Positions 6,323 to 14,684 of a stretch of 20,117 nt of DNA are shown one piece after another. The position numbers were made by a program, and so were the translations under genes. Source of the stretch: an uncultured Sutterella sp. (GTDB lineage Bacteria > Pseudomonadota > Gammaproteobacteria > Burkholderiales > Burkholderiaceae_F); contig URFF01000030.1 of assembly GCA_900546995.1 (NCBI GenBank), positions 1-20,117 on the forward strand, written 5' to 3'. The notes under the pieces were generated by a model. The model saw nothing but the letters and a program-made list of their open reading frames with translations. It did no database searches and was not told the DNA's origin. Position 1 is the stretch's first letter, and every line of letters begins with the position of its first letter.

Positions 6323-6882
6323 AAGGAGGCTCTATCCAAAAAAAGATTGACCGCTTCTAAAAGACTTTTGGCTGTCATCGTACACTCGGGACAAGCTTGA
6401 GGCGTTTGGAGGCCATCTTTGCCCACCAAAATTCGCGTCTTGACGTGAGCGGCAAGGGCTGCGGCCATGTCGCTCGATTTGTCGCCGATCATCAGACTTT
6501 GGCTCATGTCAATATCGTAGTCAGTCTGAGCTTTTAAAAGCATACCAGGAGCGGGCTTTCGACAGGTGCAATCCACACGGTATGAACCCAACGCTTTGGT
6601 GGGGTGGTGCGGGCAATAGTAAATGGCTGTAATCGGAGCCTGTGCCTCAGCGAATCGCTCTTTCATCCATTGACAAAGATGCTCAAAATCGGCCTCGGAA
6701 TAATATCCGCGACCGATTCCGCTTTGATTAGTGACGACAATGAGGGCAAAGCCAGCCTTGACCAATTCTCGGCAAGCTAGTAAAGCACCGTCAATAAACT
6801 GAAACTCTTCAGGACGGTGAACATAGGCGTGATCGATGTTGATCACGCCATCTCGGTCTAAAAAAGCCGCTTTGATCGTCAT
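6319..6882 (-). CDS. gmhB: D-glycero-beta-D-manno-heptose-1,7-bisphosphate 7-phosphatase
   Basis: A 187-residue HAD-superfamily phosphatase that removes the 7-phosphate from heptose bisphosphate. The HAD nucleophile motif is FLDRDGVIN, with D9 and D11. TNQSG (51-55) is motif II, CRKPAPG (about 107-113) carries the motif III lysine, and GDKSSDM (133-139) is motif IV. The GmhB zinc site is visible as C90, H92, C105 and C107 (YCPHHP and CTCRKP). Length is normal for the family. It starts 6 nt after the hldD stop and overlaps hldC by 4 nt. The histidinol-phosphatase homologue (HisB N-terminal domain) is the main alternative, but the heptose operon context decides. Confidence 0.95.
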   Translation of the reverse strand: MTIKAAFLDRDGVINIDHAYVHRPEEFQFIDGALLACRELVKAGFALIVVTNQSGIGRGYYSEADFEHLCQWMKERFAEAQAPITAIYYCPHHPTKALGSYRVDCTCRKPAPGMLLKAQTDYDIDMSQSLMIGDKSSDMAAALAAHVKTRILVGKDGLQTPQACPECTMTAKSLLEAVNLFLDRASL

Positions 6883-6888
6883 AAAACG

Positions 6889-7923
6889 TTACTTTGCCTC
6901 AGCGATGGTCGGATCGTTTTCGGCATTCGGATAGCGTTTGAGCAGATAATCAACGTAGTCAGCGGTTCCTTCGCGAACGAGGCGGAACTGCACGTCGCAA
7001 CCTGCCGCGCGGAGTTTTTCCAAATTCGCTTGCGTATACGCCTGATATTTGCCCTTTAAAGATTCCGGGAAGGCGATGTAGCGGATAAGTCCTGCATCGA
7101 CGGCTTCTTGCAACGTCATTTCGCTTTCACCAGCGTGTTTTCTGAGCGCATTAACCACGCCAAGCGAAACGTCGTTAAAGGGTTGAGCGTGTCCAGTGCC
7201 GCAGTTATAGATGCCTGTGACAGGTTTATCGAAGAAATGCAGATTGACGGCAATCACGTCATCCACGTAGACAAAGTCCCGTTCTTGTTCACCGTTGCCG
7301 TAGCCCAGGCAGCCTTCGAAAAGCTTCACATAGCCGTCGCGCCGGAATTGGAAGAATTGGTGGAAGGCTACGCTTGCCATACGGCCCTTATGCTGCTCAT
7401 GCGGACCATAGACATTGAAATAACGAAGACCGATCACCGGGGCTTTGACAGCACCTTTAGCCATGCGCTGACGCAAAACTTGGTCAAAGAGGAATTTGGT
7501 GTAGCCATAGATGTTTAACGGCCCCTCATAACGAGGATCTTCAACGAAGGTGGTTTTTGTACCATAGGTGGCCGCTGACGAGGCATAGATGAAGGGAATG
7601 CCAAGTTCTTGCGCCCATTCAAAAAGGGTGAGCGTGTAGCGGTAGTTATTTTCCATGATGTAGCGCCCATCGGTTTCCATTGTGTCGGAACAGGCGCCTT
7701 GGTGGAAAATGGCTTCCGGCTTGGCAATTTTGCCTTGACGAACGAGTTCAATAAAGTCGCGCTTATCAAAATAATCGGCAATTTGGCATTCCACTAAATT
7801 GTGAAATTTTTCGGCCTTATCTAAGTTGTCAACCGCGATAATATCGGTTAATCCGCGTTTGTTAAGGGCTAATACATTATTAGCGCCGATGAAACCGGCG
7901 GCACCCGTGACGATAATGCTCAC
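6889..7923 (-). CDS. hldD: ADP-L-glycero-D-manno-heptose 6-epimerase
   Basis: A 344-residue extended short-chain dehydrogenase that inverts C6 of ADP-heptose to give the precursor used by heptosyltransferases. The NADP-binding GAAGFIG is at 7-13, the HQGACSDT segment characteristic of HldD at 74-81, and the catalytic SSAATYG region precedes Y139-x3-K143 (YGYTK). The RDFVYVDDV segment is also typical. The start is GTG (7921-7923), overlapping the hldA stop as GTGA, with GGGAG about 7 nt upstream inside hldA. It is the second gene of the hldA-hldD-gmhB-hldC operon. Confidence 0.96.
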   Translation of the reverse strand: MSIIVTGAAGFIGANNVLALNKRGLTDIIAVDNLDKAEKFHNLVECQIADYFDKRDFIELVRQGKIAKPEAIFHQGACSDTMETDGRYIMENNYRYTLTLFEWAQELGIPFIYASSAATYGTKTTFVEDPRYEGPLNIYGYTKFLFDQVLRQRMAKGAVKAPVIGLRYFNVYGPHEQHKGRMASVAFHQFFQFRRDGYVKLFEGCLGYGNGEQERDFVYVDDVIAVNLHFFDKPVTGIYNCGTGHAQPFNDVSLGVVNALRKHAGESEMTLQEAVDAGLIRYIAFPESLKGKYQAYTQANLEKLRAAGCDVQFRLVREGTADYVDYLLKRYPNAENDPTIAEAK

Positions 7924-8876
7924 AATTCACTCCCTGGAAAAAGTTGTTCGTATCCGTTGGGGAAAAGTTCTTCGAAACTGACCGTTGCCGTGCCAAGCTT
8001 ACCAACCACAATGCCGCCGGCGCGATTGGCCGTGCGCATCGCTTCAGTAAGGGGCTCACCCATGGCAATCATGGTTGCCATGACGGCAATGACTGTGTCG
8101 CCAGCGCCCGAGACATCGTAGACTTCAAGCGCTTGCGCCGGAATGGAATGCGCTCCGCTATCGTTAAAAAGCGTCATCCCTTCTTCACTGCGGGTTAATA
8201 AAATCGCTTCAAGATCAAGCTTTTTGCGAAGGGCTTGCGCTTTTTCCGTGAGATCTTCTTCACTAGTCCACTCTCCGACGACTTGTGCGAGTTCAGCACG
8301 GTTCGGAGTGATCACGGTTGCGCCTTTGTAGCGATCGTAATTACTTCCCTTCGGGTCAATGAGGACAGGAATCGATTTGGCCCGCGCGATTTCAATCATC
8401 CGCGCGATGTGATCCAAGCCGCCCTTGCCGTAATCGGAAAGCACGAGAACGTCACTTTCATTGATCAAATTTTCAAAATCGGTCAAATGATTCGCAAGAA
8501 CCGCGCGGGTCGGACGGTTTTCAAAGTCTGCACGAAGCATCTGCTGCTGGCGAGCAACGATACGCAACTTCACCGTGGTTTTTAATTCTGTGTCGCGATG
8601 CAGGTGCGGTTCAATTTTCTTTTCGTTAAGGAGCTCTTCGACGCGGTTGCCTGCTTCGTCATCGCCGATGACGGAAAGCAATTTCGCTTTTGCGCCCAAA
8701 GCGGCGATGTTGACAGCGACGTTAGCTGCGCCACCCAAGCGATCTTCAACACGTGTGATTCTTACAACGGGCACCGGTGCTTCGGGTGAAATCCGATTGG
8801 CATCACCGAACCAATAGCGATCAAGCATCGCGTCGCCCGCAACAAGGATTTTTTTATCAGAAAAACAGTTTGCCAC
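7920..8876 (-). CDS. hldA: D-glycero-beta-D-manno-heptose-7-phosphate kinase
   Basis: A 318-residue PfkB/ribokinase-family kinase that phosphorylates heptose 7-phosphate at C1. VAGDAMLDRYWFG (12-24) and RLGGAANVA (46-54) are the N-terminal sugar-site motifs. DVSGAGDTVIAV (254-265) is the PfkB signature 2 with base D260, and PNRAE (191-195) is also typical. It corresponds to the N-terminal domain of HldE (rfaE1). The start is GTG (8874-8876) preceded by AAAGGA at about 7 nt. It is the first gene of the heptose operon. gmhA, needed to make heptose 7-phosphate from sedoheptulose 7-phosphate, is not in this window. Confidence 0.95.
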   Translation of the reverse strand: MANCFSDKKILVAGDAMLDRYWFGDANRISPEAPVPVVRITRVEDRLGGAANVAVNIAALGAKAKLLSVIGDDEAGNRVEELLNEKKIEPHLHRDTELKTTVKLRIVARQQQMLRADFENRPTRAVLANHLTDFENLINESDVLVLSDYGKGGLDHIARMIEIARAKSIPVLIDPKGSNYDRYKGATVITPNRAELAQVVGEWTSEEDLTEKAQALRKKLDLEAILLTRSEEGMTLFNDSGAHSIPAQALEVYDVSGAGDTVIAVMATMIAMGEPLTEAMRTANRAGGIVVGKLGTATVSFEELFPNGYEQLFPGSEL

Positions 8877-9097
8877 GCTGGCATCCTTTCATTATGAATT
8901 TCCAATCATTTTAAGCGTGAGAGGCTTTTTTTGCTTTGGTTGGAAAAAATTCCATACAAACACAAAATGATTTTTCGTCAATATTTTTTAGTCGATTTTA
9001 AGTAATAGTTACGAGATTTTGGCTTGACTGTGTGCGTTGTGAGCGCCAATCATTACAAAAGGAAATGTTCTGATCTTTTTTAAGTGGGAGTACTCAA

Positions 9098-9604
9098 ATG
9101 ACAACGCATTTCAGCATTCGTGAATGTCGTCCGGGCGAGGCGAATTATGTGGCTGATTTACACCGTCGACTCTATGGCGAGGAATATGGCTGGGGCCCGG
9201 AATTCGTTTCGTACGCACAAAAGATCGCATTCGACTTTGAGAACCATCCCAAGCATGAACGAGAGGCTCTTTGGGTGGTGGAGGTTTCTGGCGAAAAGTC
9301 TGGACTTGGTGGCTGCATCATGCTTTGTGAGTCCGATGATCCAGATGTTGGTCAATTGAGACTTTTTGCCGTTGAAAAAGAGTACCGTCGTCAAGGACTT
9401 GGACGAAAACTCGTTGAAACACTTCTCGAAAAAGCGAAACAGTTTGGGTACCGAAAAATCATCCTTTGGACTGCGGCACCGCTTGAAGCCGCCTTGAGGC
9501 AGTACGAGCGCTTTGGCTTTAAAGTGACGGAAACCCAAGACAATACCAGTTGGAGTTTGGAAGGAAAGACGGTCACCGAAATCAAGATGGAGCTAACACT
9601 CTAA
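9098..9604 (+). CDS. GNAT-family N-acetyltransferase
   Basis: A 168-residue acetyl-CoA-dependent acyltransferase of unknown substrate. Motif A is clear: QLRLFAVEKEYRRQGLGRKL, with the acetyl-CoA pyrophosphate loop RRQGLG at 97-102. It is followed by the motif B-like YERFGF (136-141). The N-terminal CRPGEANYVADLHRRLYGEEYGWG resembles the acetyltransferase part of MarR-GNAT fusions, but no MarR domain is present here. The ATG at 9098 has GGGAG 7 nt upstream. It stands alone, divergent from hldA. TTGACT at 9024-9029 may be its -35, but the -10 is poor. There is no strong terminator before pgi, 151 bp away. Confidence 0.85.
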   Translation: MTTHFSIRECRPGEANYVADLHRRLYGEEYGWGPEFVSYAQKIAFDFENHPKHEREALWVVEVSGEKSGLGGCIMLCESDDPDVGQLRLFAVEKEYRRQGLGRKLVETLLEKAKQFGYRKIILWTAAPLEAALRQYERFGFKVTETQDNTSWSLEGKTVTEIKMELTL

Positions 9605-9663
9605 GACGTTGTCCCAACGAAATGTAATCGTTTGAAAACTTTCAAAAGTTCCCTTTGAAATCG

Positions 9664-9693
9664 TTGCCAGAGAATCGGCTAAAAAAGTAGAAT
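9664..9693 (+). promoter_or_regulatory. Candidate sigma-70 promoter of the pgi-waaC-waaA-thiD unit
   Basis: TTGCCA (9664-9669) and TAGAAT (9688-9693) are separated by 18 bp and each match consensus at 5 of 6 positions. The predicted start near 9700 gives a leader of about 55 nt before the pgi ATG. Confidence 0.55.
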
Positions 9694-9755
9694 TAAACTT
9701 TCAGCCATAACAATGGTTTGATTTTTCCGATTTTACTTTTTCGATTCATATTGTC

Positions 9756-11171
9756 ATGTCGAAAACCGCTCCTTTTTTAGCAGATACGCGTTCCGAGTGC
9801 CGCTTCAGTGCCTGCGGCTTAACCTTAGATATTTCTCGACAGCGTCTGACCGATTCCGATTGGTCGGCGCTTTTAAATTTGGCCCAAAGTAAAGACGTTA
9901 TCGGCGCTCAAAAGCGCATGATGGCTGGTGCCATTGTCAATCCAACCGAAGGTCGTCAAGCACTTCACACGTCATTGAGAAGCCTTTGTGCCGATTCGCC
10001 TTTTTATGCCGAAGTGCAATCGGTTTTGTCGAGGATGAAGGCGTTTGCGCGGGCAATTCGAAGCGGACAATGGCTTGGCGCGACCGGTAAGCCGATCACC
10101 GATGTCATCAATATTGGGATTGGCGGATCTGAAAAGGGACCTCATGCGGTCTATCACGCCTTAAGGGCGATCAATCCTGCGATTCGCGTGCATTTTCTCT
10201 CGACTGTGGACGGAACATTGCTTGACCGCATTTTGGGTACGGTCAATCCTGAACAAGCTCTCTTGATTATTTCAAGTAAGAGTTTCTCAACGCGTGAAAC
10301 AAAAGTTAATGCTGAGGCGGCGATAGAGTGGCTAAAGCGTTCGGGGATTGATACACCTGAGGCACTTTCCAAGCACATCGTGCTTGCGACATCAAAACCG
10401 GATGCCTATCAGGAAATGAATCTGCCACGAGAAAACCAATTTGATCTCTGGCCTTGGGTGGGCGGTCGATTTTCCGTTTGGAGCGCCGTTGGGTTGCCGC
10501 TAGTGATTGCGTTGGGGCCCGAGGTATTCGATGAATTTTTGGCGGGCGCCTATGAGATGGATCGTCACATGCTTGAGGCTCCATTGTCGGGTAACTTACC
10601 GCTCACGCTCGCACTCTTATCGTATTGGGATATGACAAAGCTGGCGACGCGTTCGCATTGCCTCTTACCATACGATGAGCGACTTCGTGAGTTGGTGCCC
10701 TGGTTGCAGCAATTGGAAATGGAAAGCTTGGGTAAGTCTGCGGGTCTGGACGGTAATCTTTTAGAAAGGCCGACGGGGCAAGCCGTGTGGGGCGGAAATG
10801 GCAACGAATCGCAACACTCGTTTTACCAATGGTTGCGAGCCGGTAGTGTCCGCTCGAGTATGGACTTGGTCTGGTGCACGAAGCCGGATCACTCGCACAC
10901 TCATCACCACGATGTACTCATTGCCAATGCGCGAGCTCAGGCCGAAGCGTTGATTCATCGTGAAAACGAATCAGAACACTATTTCAATGCGGTGAGTACC
11001 ATTGAAATTGATGAGTTGACGCCGAAAACGCTCGGTGCGTTAATGGCGATGTACGAACACAAGACGACGATGCTTGCAACGCTTTTCGGTATCAATGCCT
11101 TTGACCAACCTGGCGTGGAATACGGTAAGAAGCTTTGTCGAGAGATCGAAGCACAAATGAGAGGCGAATAA
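9756..11171 (+). CDS. pgi: Glucose-6-phosphate isomerase
   Basis: A cytoplasmic enzyme interconverting glucose 6-phosphate and fructose 6-phosphate. At 471 residues it is shorter than the roughly 550 of E. coli or mammalian PGI, through a reduced N-terminus, a shortened stretch before the ELTPKTLG segment, and a trimmed C-terminus. All core motifs remain: DVINIGIGGSEKGP (116-129), SSKSFSTRET (173-182), PWVGGRFSVWSAVG (233-246) with R238, MESLGK with catalytic E323, SQH with ring-opening H354, and FDQPGVEYGK with K458. The usual WGEPGTNGQH reads WGGNGNESQH, but the catalytic His is kept. ATG 9756 has no visible Shine-Dalgarno. The stop overlaps the waaC start by one base (TAATG), so the two are coupled. 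The enzyme is predicted active. Confidence 0.95.
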   Translation: MSKTAPFLADTRSECRFSACGLTLDISRQRLTDSDWSALLNLAQSKDVIGAQKRMMAGAIVNPTEGRQALHTSLRSLCADSPFYAEVQSVLSRMKAFARAIRSGQWLGATGKPITDVINIGIGGSEKGPHAVYHALRAINPAIRVHFLSTVDGTLLDRILGTVNPEQALLIISSKSFSTRETKVNAEAAIEWLKRSGIDTPEALSKHIVLATSKPDAYQEMNLPRENQFDLWPWVGGRFSVWSAVGLPLVIALGPEVFDEFLAGAYEMDRHMLEAPLSGNLPLTLALLSYWDMTKLATRSHCLLPYDERLRELVPWLQQLEMESLGKSAGLDGNLLERPTGQAVWGGNGNESQHSFYQWLRAGSVRSSMDLVWCTKPDHSHTHHHDVLIANARAQAEALIHRENESEHYFNAVSTIEIDELTPKTLGALMAMYEHKTTMLATLFGINAFDQPGVEYGKKLCREIEAQMRGE

Positions 11172-12133
11172 TGTCGCAACGCGTCTTAATCGTGAAAACC
11201 ACTTCCATGGGGGATGTGGTTCATGCGCTGCCCGCGGTGGCTGATTTGGCTCGGGCCAAACCGGATACGCAAATCGATTGGGTGGTTGAGCGCAGTTTCG
11301 CGGATATCCCACGATTAAGCGAGCACGTTCGTTTTGTGCATGAAGTGGCTGTTCGCGATTGGCGAAAACGATTGCTCACTCGTTCCACTTGGGATGAAAT
11401 CAATCGAGTCCGTCATGCGTTTCATATTGAACAATATGATGCGGTTGTGGACTTGCAAGGACTTGTCAAAAGCGCGGTGATCGGTAAGCTTGCCGGCGCC
11501 CCGCTTTTCGGCTACGACAAGGATAGTATTCGTGAGTCCATGGCGAGCCGTTTTTACAGTCAAACGTTTTCTGTTTCGAAATCCCTTTCGGCGGTTAAGC
11601 GCTGCAGAACACTTCTTTCCCAAGCTTTAGGTTACTCAATTGAGGGACTACCACTCGATTTCGGTCTCAGGACTATCTCAACGAAAGCGAATGATGAAAA
11701 GCCTTATGTTGTGTTCCTAGTTAATACCAGCCGTCAAACGAAGCTTTGGTCTGAAGAGCGTTGGGTTCAATTGGCTCGCTATTGTGCGAAACAGGGTTAT
11801 GAGGTTCGTTTTTTCTGGGCAAGCCCTGAAGAAGAAAAACGCGTTAAGCGCATTGCCAAAGCGGCGGGCGACTTCTGTCGTGTTTGTCCCAAACTCTCGA
11901 TTGCAGCTTGTGCGCAAATGATGCAAGGGGCAAGCTTTGTGGTTGGCGTGGATACAGGGCTAACGCACTTGGCAGCGGCGACCGCCAAGCCTACCGTGGG
12001 ACTCTTTTTAGATTATCCGGTGGAACTCGTTGGTCTAACGGGTGTTCGAGTGAAAAGTTTGGGTGGCGTCGGCGCCAATCCTGAAGTGGCTGAAGTTTGT
12101 GATGCGATTGCCGAGGCGTCGGCTCAATCGTAA
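11171..12133 (+). CDS. waaC: Lipopolysaccharide heptosyltransferase I
   Basis: A 320-residue GT9-family glycosyltransferase adding the first L,D-heptose from ADP-heptose to Kdo of lipid A at the cytoplasmic face of the inner membrane. The N-terminal RVLIVKTTSMGDVVHALPA places the catalytic Asp at D15. DLQGLVKSA follows, and the nucleotide-site GVDTGLTHLAAAT lies at about 263-275. The start ATG 11171 is chosen because GAGG lies 6 nt before it and it overlaps the pgi stop in TAATG. An upstream extension to 11135 would add 12 residues without family similarity. Its donor is made by the hld operon 2-5 kb away on the opposite strand. Confidence 0.94.
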   Translation: MSQRVLIVKTTSMGDVVHALPAVADLARAKPDTQIDWVVERSFADIPRLSEHVRFVHEVAVRDWRKRLLTRSTWDEINRVRHAFHIEQYDAVVDLQGLVKSAVIGKLAGAPLFGYDKDSIRESMASRFYSQTFSVSKSLSAVKRCRTLLSQALGYSIEGLPLDFGLRTISTKANDEKPYVVFLVNTSRQTKLWSEERWVQLARYCAKQGYEVRFFWASPEEEKRVKRIAKAAGDFCRVCPKLSIAACAQMMQGASFVVGVDTGLTHLAAATAKPTVGLFLDYPVELVGLTGVRVKSLGGVGANPEVAEVCDAIAEASAQS

Positions 12134-12144
12134 AGGACCCTATC

Positions 12145-13437
12145 ATGGATATTTCTTTAAAGGGCTATCAGCGCATTGTGCCATTTCTGTTGCCATTAGC
12201 GGCCCTTTATCTTTTGTGGCGAGCAAGAAAGCAACCGGATTATTTAAAGCACTGGTCGGAACGATTCGCAACAGGAGAGTTCCCCGCAAAATCTTCTGAG
12301 AAAAAACGCGTGTGGATTCATGCGGTAAGTGTCGGTGAGACCAATGCCACGCGCCCTTTGGTTAAAGCCATTCTGGCCACATGGCCGGATTGCGATATTT
12401 TGTTGACCCACATGACGCCGACGGGACGTGATGCCGGGCAAAAGATTGTTGCTTTGGCGCCTGATCGGATTCAACAATGTTTTCTTCCTTACGATGCCCG
12501 ATTCGCGGTTCGAAAATTTTTCCGTGAAACCGCTCCTGATTTGGGCATTATCATGGAAACCGAAGTCTGGCCAACACTTCTTTCTGAAGCAAAGACTTTC
12601 GGTATCCCTTTGGTGCTTGCCAATGCTCGGTTATCCGAAAAGTCTTATCGGCAGGCGATGAAATTTCCTCGTCTTATGAGCGGCGCCATGCACCAATTTG
12701 ATTTGGTGTGTGCGCAGGCTCAAAGTGATAAAGAGCGCTTGGAAGCGATGACTGCTCAAAATGTGACCGTCACGGGCAGTGTGAAGTTTGATATTCAAGC
12801 ACCAAAGGCAGCACTTGATTTAGCTGCCAACTGGAAAAAGAGTTGGCCCGATCCCGTTGTTTTGTTAGCCAGTACGCGGGATGGCGAAGAGGCTCTTTTT
12901 ATTGAGGCGCTCAAAACAAAGGCACAAAGCCATCTGCGCTATTTGTTGGTGCCTCGGCATCCTCAACGCTTTAAGGAGGTTGAGGAGCTTTTGAAAAATT
13001 CCGGTCTCTCTTACGTCAAGCGTAGCGATCTCAATAGTCCTACCGATGCGGGATCTGCCCAAGTGATTTTGGGTGATTCAATGGGGGAAATGTTTTTCTA
13101 TTGCGCATTAGCTGACGTGTGTTTGATGGGCGGCAGCTTCAAGCCCTTCGGATGCCAAAACGTGATTGAGCCGGCTTCTGTCGGTGTGCCGGTGATTGTG
13201 GGGCCGAGTACCTTTAATTTTTCTGAAGTCGTCAAGCAAGGACTGGCCGCGGGTGCCGTGCTGCAAGTACAAACGGCAGAAGATGCGCTTGATAAGGCGC
13301 ACGAATGGTTAGACGATTCAGAGCAATTTGGGCAGTTAAAACAACAAGCCTTGGCGTTTTCTAGAACTTACGTGGGTGCGACCGCTCGAATGATGCGAGC
13401 CATGGAGCCGTTATGCGAAAAATTCCAAATATCTTAA
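12145..13437 (+). CDS. waaA: 3-deoxy-D-manno-octulosonic acid (Kdo) transferase
   Basis: A 430-residue GT30 glycosyltransferase transferring Kdo from CMP-Kdo to the lipid A precursor. An N-terminal membrane anchor (about residues 10-26) is followed by WIHAVSVGET, whose E65 is the catalytic base position, then THMTPTG and METEVWP. The C-terminal donor domain contains GGSFKPFGCQNVIEPASVGVPV. Length matches the family. AAAGGA lies 7 nt before ATG 12145, and only 11 nt separate it from waaC. Its 3' end overlaps thiD by 25 nt. Whether it adds one Kdo or two cannot be seen from sequence. Confidence 0.95.
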   Translation: MDISLKGYQRIVPFLLPLAALYLLWRARKQPDYLKHWSERFATGEFPAKSSEKKRVWIHAVSVGETNATRPLVKAILATWPDCDILLTHMTPTGRDAGQKIVALAPDRIQQCFLPYDARFAVRKFFRETAPDLGIIMETEVWPTLLSEAKTFGIPLVLANARLSEKSYRQAMKFPRLMSGAMHQFDLVCAQAQSDKERLEAMTAQNVTVTGSVKFDIQAPKAALDLAANWKKSWPDPVVLLASTRDGEEALFIEALKTKAQSHLRYLLVPRHPQRFKEVEELLKNSGLSYVKRSDLNSPTDAGSAQVILGDSMGEMFFYCALADVCLMGGSFKPFGCQNVIEPASVGVPVIVGPSTFNFSEVVKQGLAAGAVLQVQTAEDALDKAHEWLDDSEQFGQLKQQALAFSRTYVGATARMMRAMEPLCEKFQIS

Positions 13438-14231
13438 CGATTGCAGGCGTTGATCCCTCAGGGGGCGCTGGTGTTCTAGCCGATATTAAAACCATGAGTG
13501 CCTTGGGGGGTTACGGGTGCGCGGTCATCGCAGCGCTCACGGCTCAGAATACGCAAGGCGTGACGGGGGTTTTAGGCATTAACGCTGACTTTGTAAAAGA
13601 GCAGTTAGATACATTATTTGCCGATGTTCACATCGATGCGGTGAAAATTGGGATGCTCTCGGATGTGAAGGTGATTGAGACGGTCGCTGATGCATTAAAG
13701 CATTATCAACCTCGCTATGTTGTGCTGGATCCGGTGATGGTCGCAAAAAGTGGTGATCGACTGTTACCGGAAAGTTCAGTGGACGCTCTTCGTTCGTTGC
13801 TATTGCCGTTGGCAACGGTTCTAACACCAAATTTGCCGGAGGCAGCAGTTCTAGCCGGTGAAAAGGAAATTACGGATCGATCGCAGATGCTTCCATTGGC
13901 AAAAAAGCTTTTATCCATGATGGGAAAAGACCATTGGATGCTTTTAAAGGGTGGTCATTTAGCCGGTGATGCGGTGCCTGACTTACTCGTAGCGGAAAAT
14001 GAGACTCGCTTTTTTGAAGGAACTCGCATCGTGACAAAAAATACTCACGGAACGGGATGCACGCTTTCATCGGCCATTGCGACACTATTGCCTCAGACGG
14101 AATCGGTGCCGCAAGCTGTTGAAAAAGCGAAGATTTATATCTCAGAGGCCATTAAGCGTTCGGATGAGTTGGACGTGGGGCATGGGCATGGGCCGGTGCA
14201 TCATTTTTATGCGCTTTGGACTTGCAACTAA
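13413..14231 (+). CDS. thiD: Hydroxymethylpyrimidine/phosphomethylpyrimidine kinase
   Basis: A 272-residue ribokinase-family enzyme making HMP pyrophosphate for thiamine synthesis. The hallmark GVDPSGGAGVLADIKTM starts at residue 13 with the pyrimidine site nearby. LDPVMVAKSGDRLL and the C-terminal anion hole NTHGTGCTLSSAIA are also present. It starts inside waaA (25-nt overlap) with GGAG about 6 nt before the ATG, so it is coupled to the LPS genes although functionally unrelated. No other thi gene is near. No terminator is seen before the tRNA promoter 18 bp downstream. Confidence 0.95.
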   Translation: MRKIPNILTIAGVDPSGGAGVLADIKTMSALGGYGCAVIAALTAQNTQGVTGVLGINADFVKEQLDTLFADVHIDAVKIGMLSDVKVIETVADALKHYQPRYVVLDPVMVAKSGDRLLPESSVDALRSLLLPLATVLTPNLPEAAVLAGEKEITDRSQMLPLAKKLLSMMGKDHWMLLKGGHLAGDAVPDLLVAENETRFFEGTRIVTKNTHGTGCTLSSAIATLLPQTESVPQAVEKAKIYISEAIKRSDELDVGHGHGPVHHFYALWTCN

Positions 14232-14249
14232 AAATTTCTGAAAAAGGAC

Positions 14250-14278
14250 TTGCATATTCGAAAACATGTCGGTATGAT
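14250..14278 (+). promoter_or_regulatory. Sigma-70 promoter of the tRNA gene
   Basis: TTGCAT (14250-14255) and TATGAT (14273-14278) with an ideal 17-bp spacer. The predicted start is about 5 nt before the mature tRNA 5' end. Confidence 0.7.
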
Positions 14279-14289
14279 TCCAACTCTCT

Positions 14290-14366
14290 GGCGGGTTAGC
14301 TCAGTCGGTTAGAGCAGAGGAATCATAATCCTTGTGTCCGGGGTTCGAGTCCCTGACTCGCCACCA
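14290..14366 (+). tRNA. tRNA-Met (anticodon CAU)
   Basis: 77 nt including an encoded CCA. The acceptor stem GGCGGGT/ACTCGCC has one G-U pair, the D arm is GCTC-AGTCGGTTA-GAGC, the anticodon stem GAGGA/TCCTT encloses loop ATCATAA with CAT at positions 34-36, and the T arm is CGGGG-TTCGAGT-CCCTG. CAU is read by elongator tRNA-Met or lysidine-modified tRNA-Ile2. Elongator Met is preferred from overall similarity to betaproteobacterial tRNA-Met. It is not the initiator, whose acceptor stem begins with an unpaired C. The 3' end faces an integrase remnant, so this tRNA is a probable integration target. Confidence 0.93.
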
Positions 14367-14684
14367 GAATTCAAGAAGCTCAGGTGCTAAAACACCTGGG
14401 CTTTGTCGTATCCGTCGGAGGCTCGCATTGCCTCGAACCCCTCGTGATTCCAGGCTTCCCAGCGCAATCGCTCCATCCAAATCACCTGACAAAACGCGTC
14501 AAATTGTGTGCTCAGATCGAGCTCAATCCCCACATGAATTTTCGCCTTTTTTCGTCCAAAGGGTGACCAGTTGCACATCCTGAGGGTGACCAGGCACTTC
14601 GTGCGAAACCTTGGCACCAAGGCGATTCCGCGGCATCATGTGTCCAGAGGGTGACCAAAACAACGATCAAGGGGTGACCAAAAG
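14367..14684. other. tRNA-to-integrase spacer without a supported gene
   Basis: 318 bp containing the tRNA terminator, then about 155 bp with no structure I can name (short open frames on both strands have no family features), then the GGTGACCA repeat cluster with two small palindromes: GCAC-TTC-GTGC (14594-14604) and CCTTGG-CA-CCAAGG (14609-14622). The position between a tRNA 3' end and an integrase N-terminus is where attachment and arm-type sites of an integrative element are expected. Confidence 0.5.
14377..14405 (+). terminator. Terminator after the tRNA
   Basis: AGCTCAGGTG/CACCTGGGCT forms a 10-bp stem (one G-T pair) around CTAAAA, followed by a short TTTG. It starts 11 nt after the CCA end. 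Confidence 0.65.

Noticed and set aside
8940..8954. TGGAA-N4-TTCCA palindrome between hldA and the GNAT gene
   Set aside because: A single copy with a short arm in an A/T-rich stretch; no matching site elsewhere in the window and no regulator nearby to tie it to.
10786..10818. Loss of the catalytic Glu in Pgi, from WGEPGTNGQH changed to WGGNGNESQH
   Set aside because: Counting along the human enzyme places the catalytic Glu in the MESNGK segment, kept here as MESLGK; this loop supplies the His, which is also kept.
11135..11170. Upstream start adding 12 residues to WaaC
   Set aside because: The extra residues are Arg-rich translation of the pgi 3' end. The ATG at 11171 has a ribosome-binding site and puts the conserved RVLIVKTTSMGD at the normal N-terminal position.
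14387..14620. A 77-codon minus-strand frame between the tRNA and the integrase remnant
   Set aside because: It has no recognisable family features, includes repeat sequence in its N-terminal part, and ends within the tRNA terminator stem; there is not enough to call a gene.
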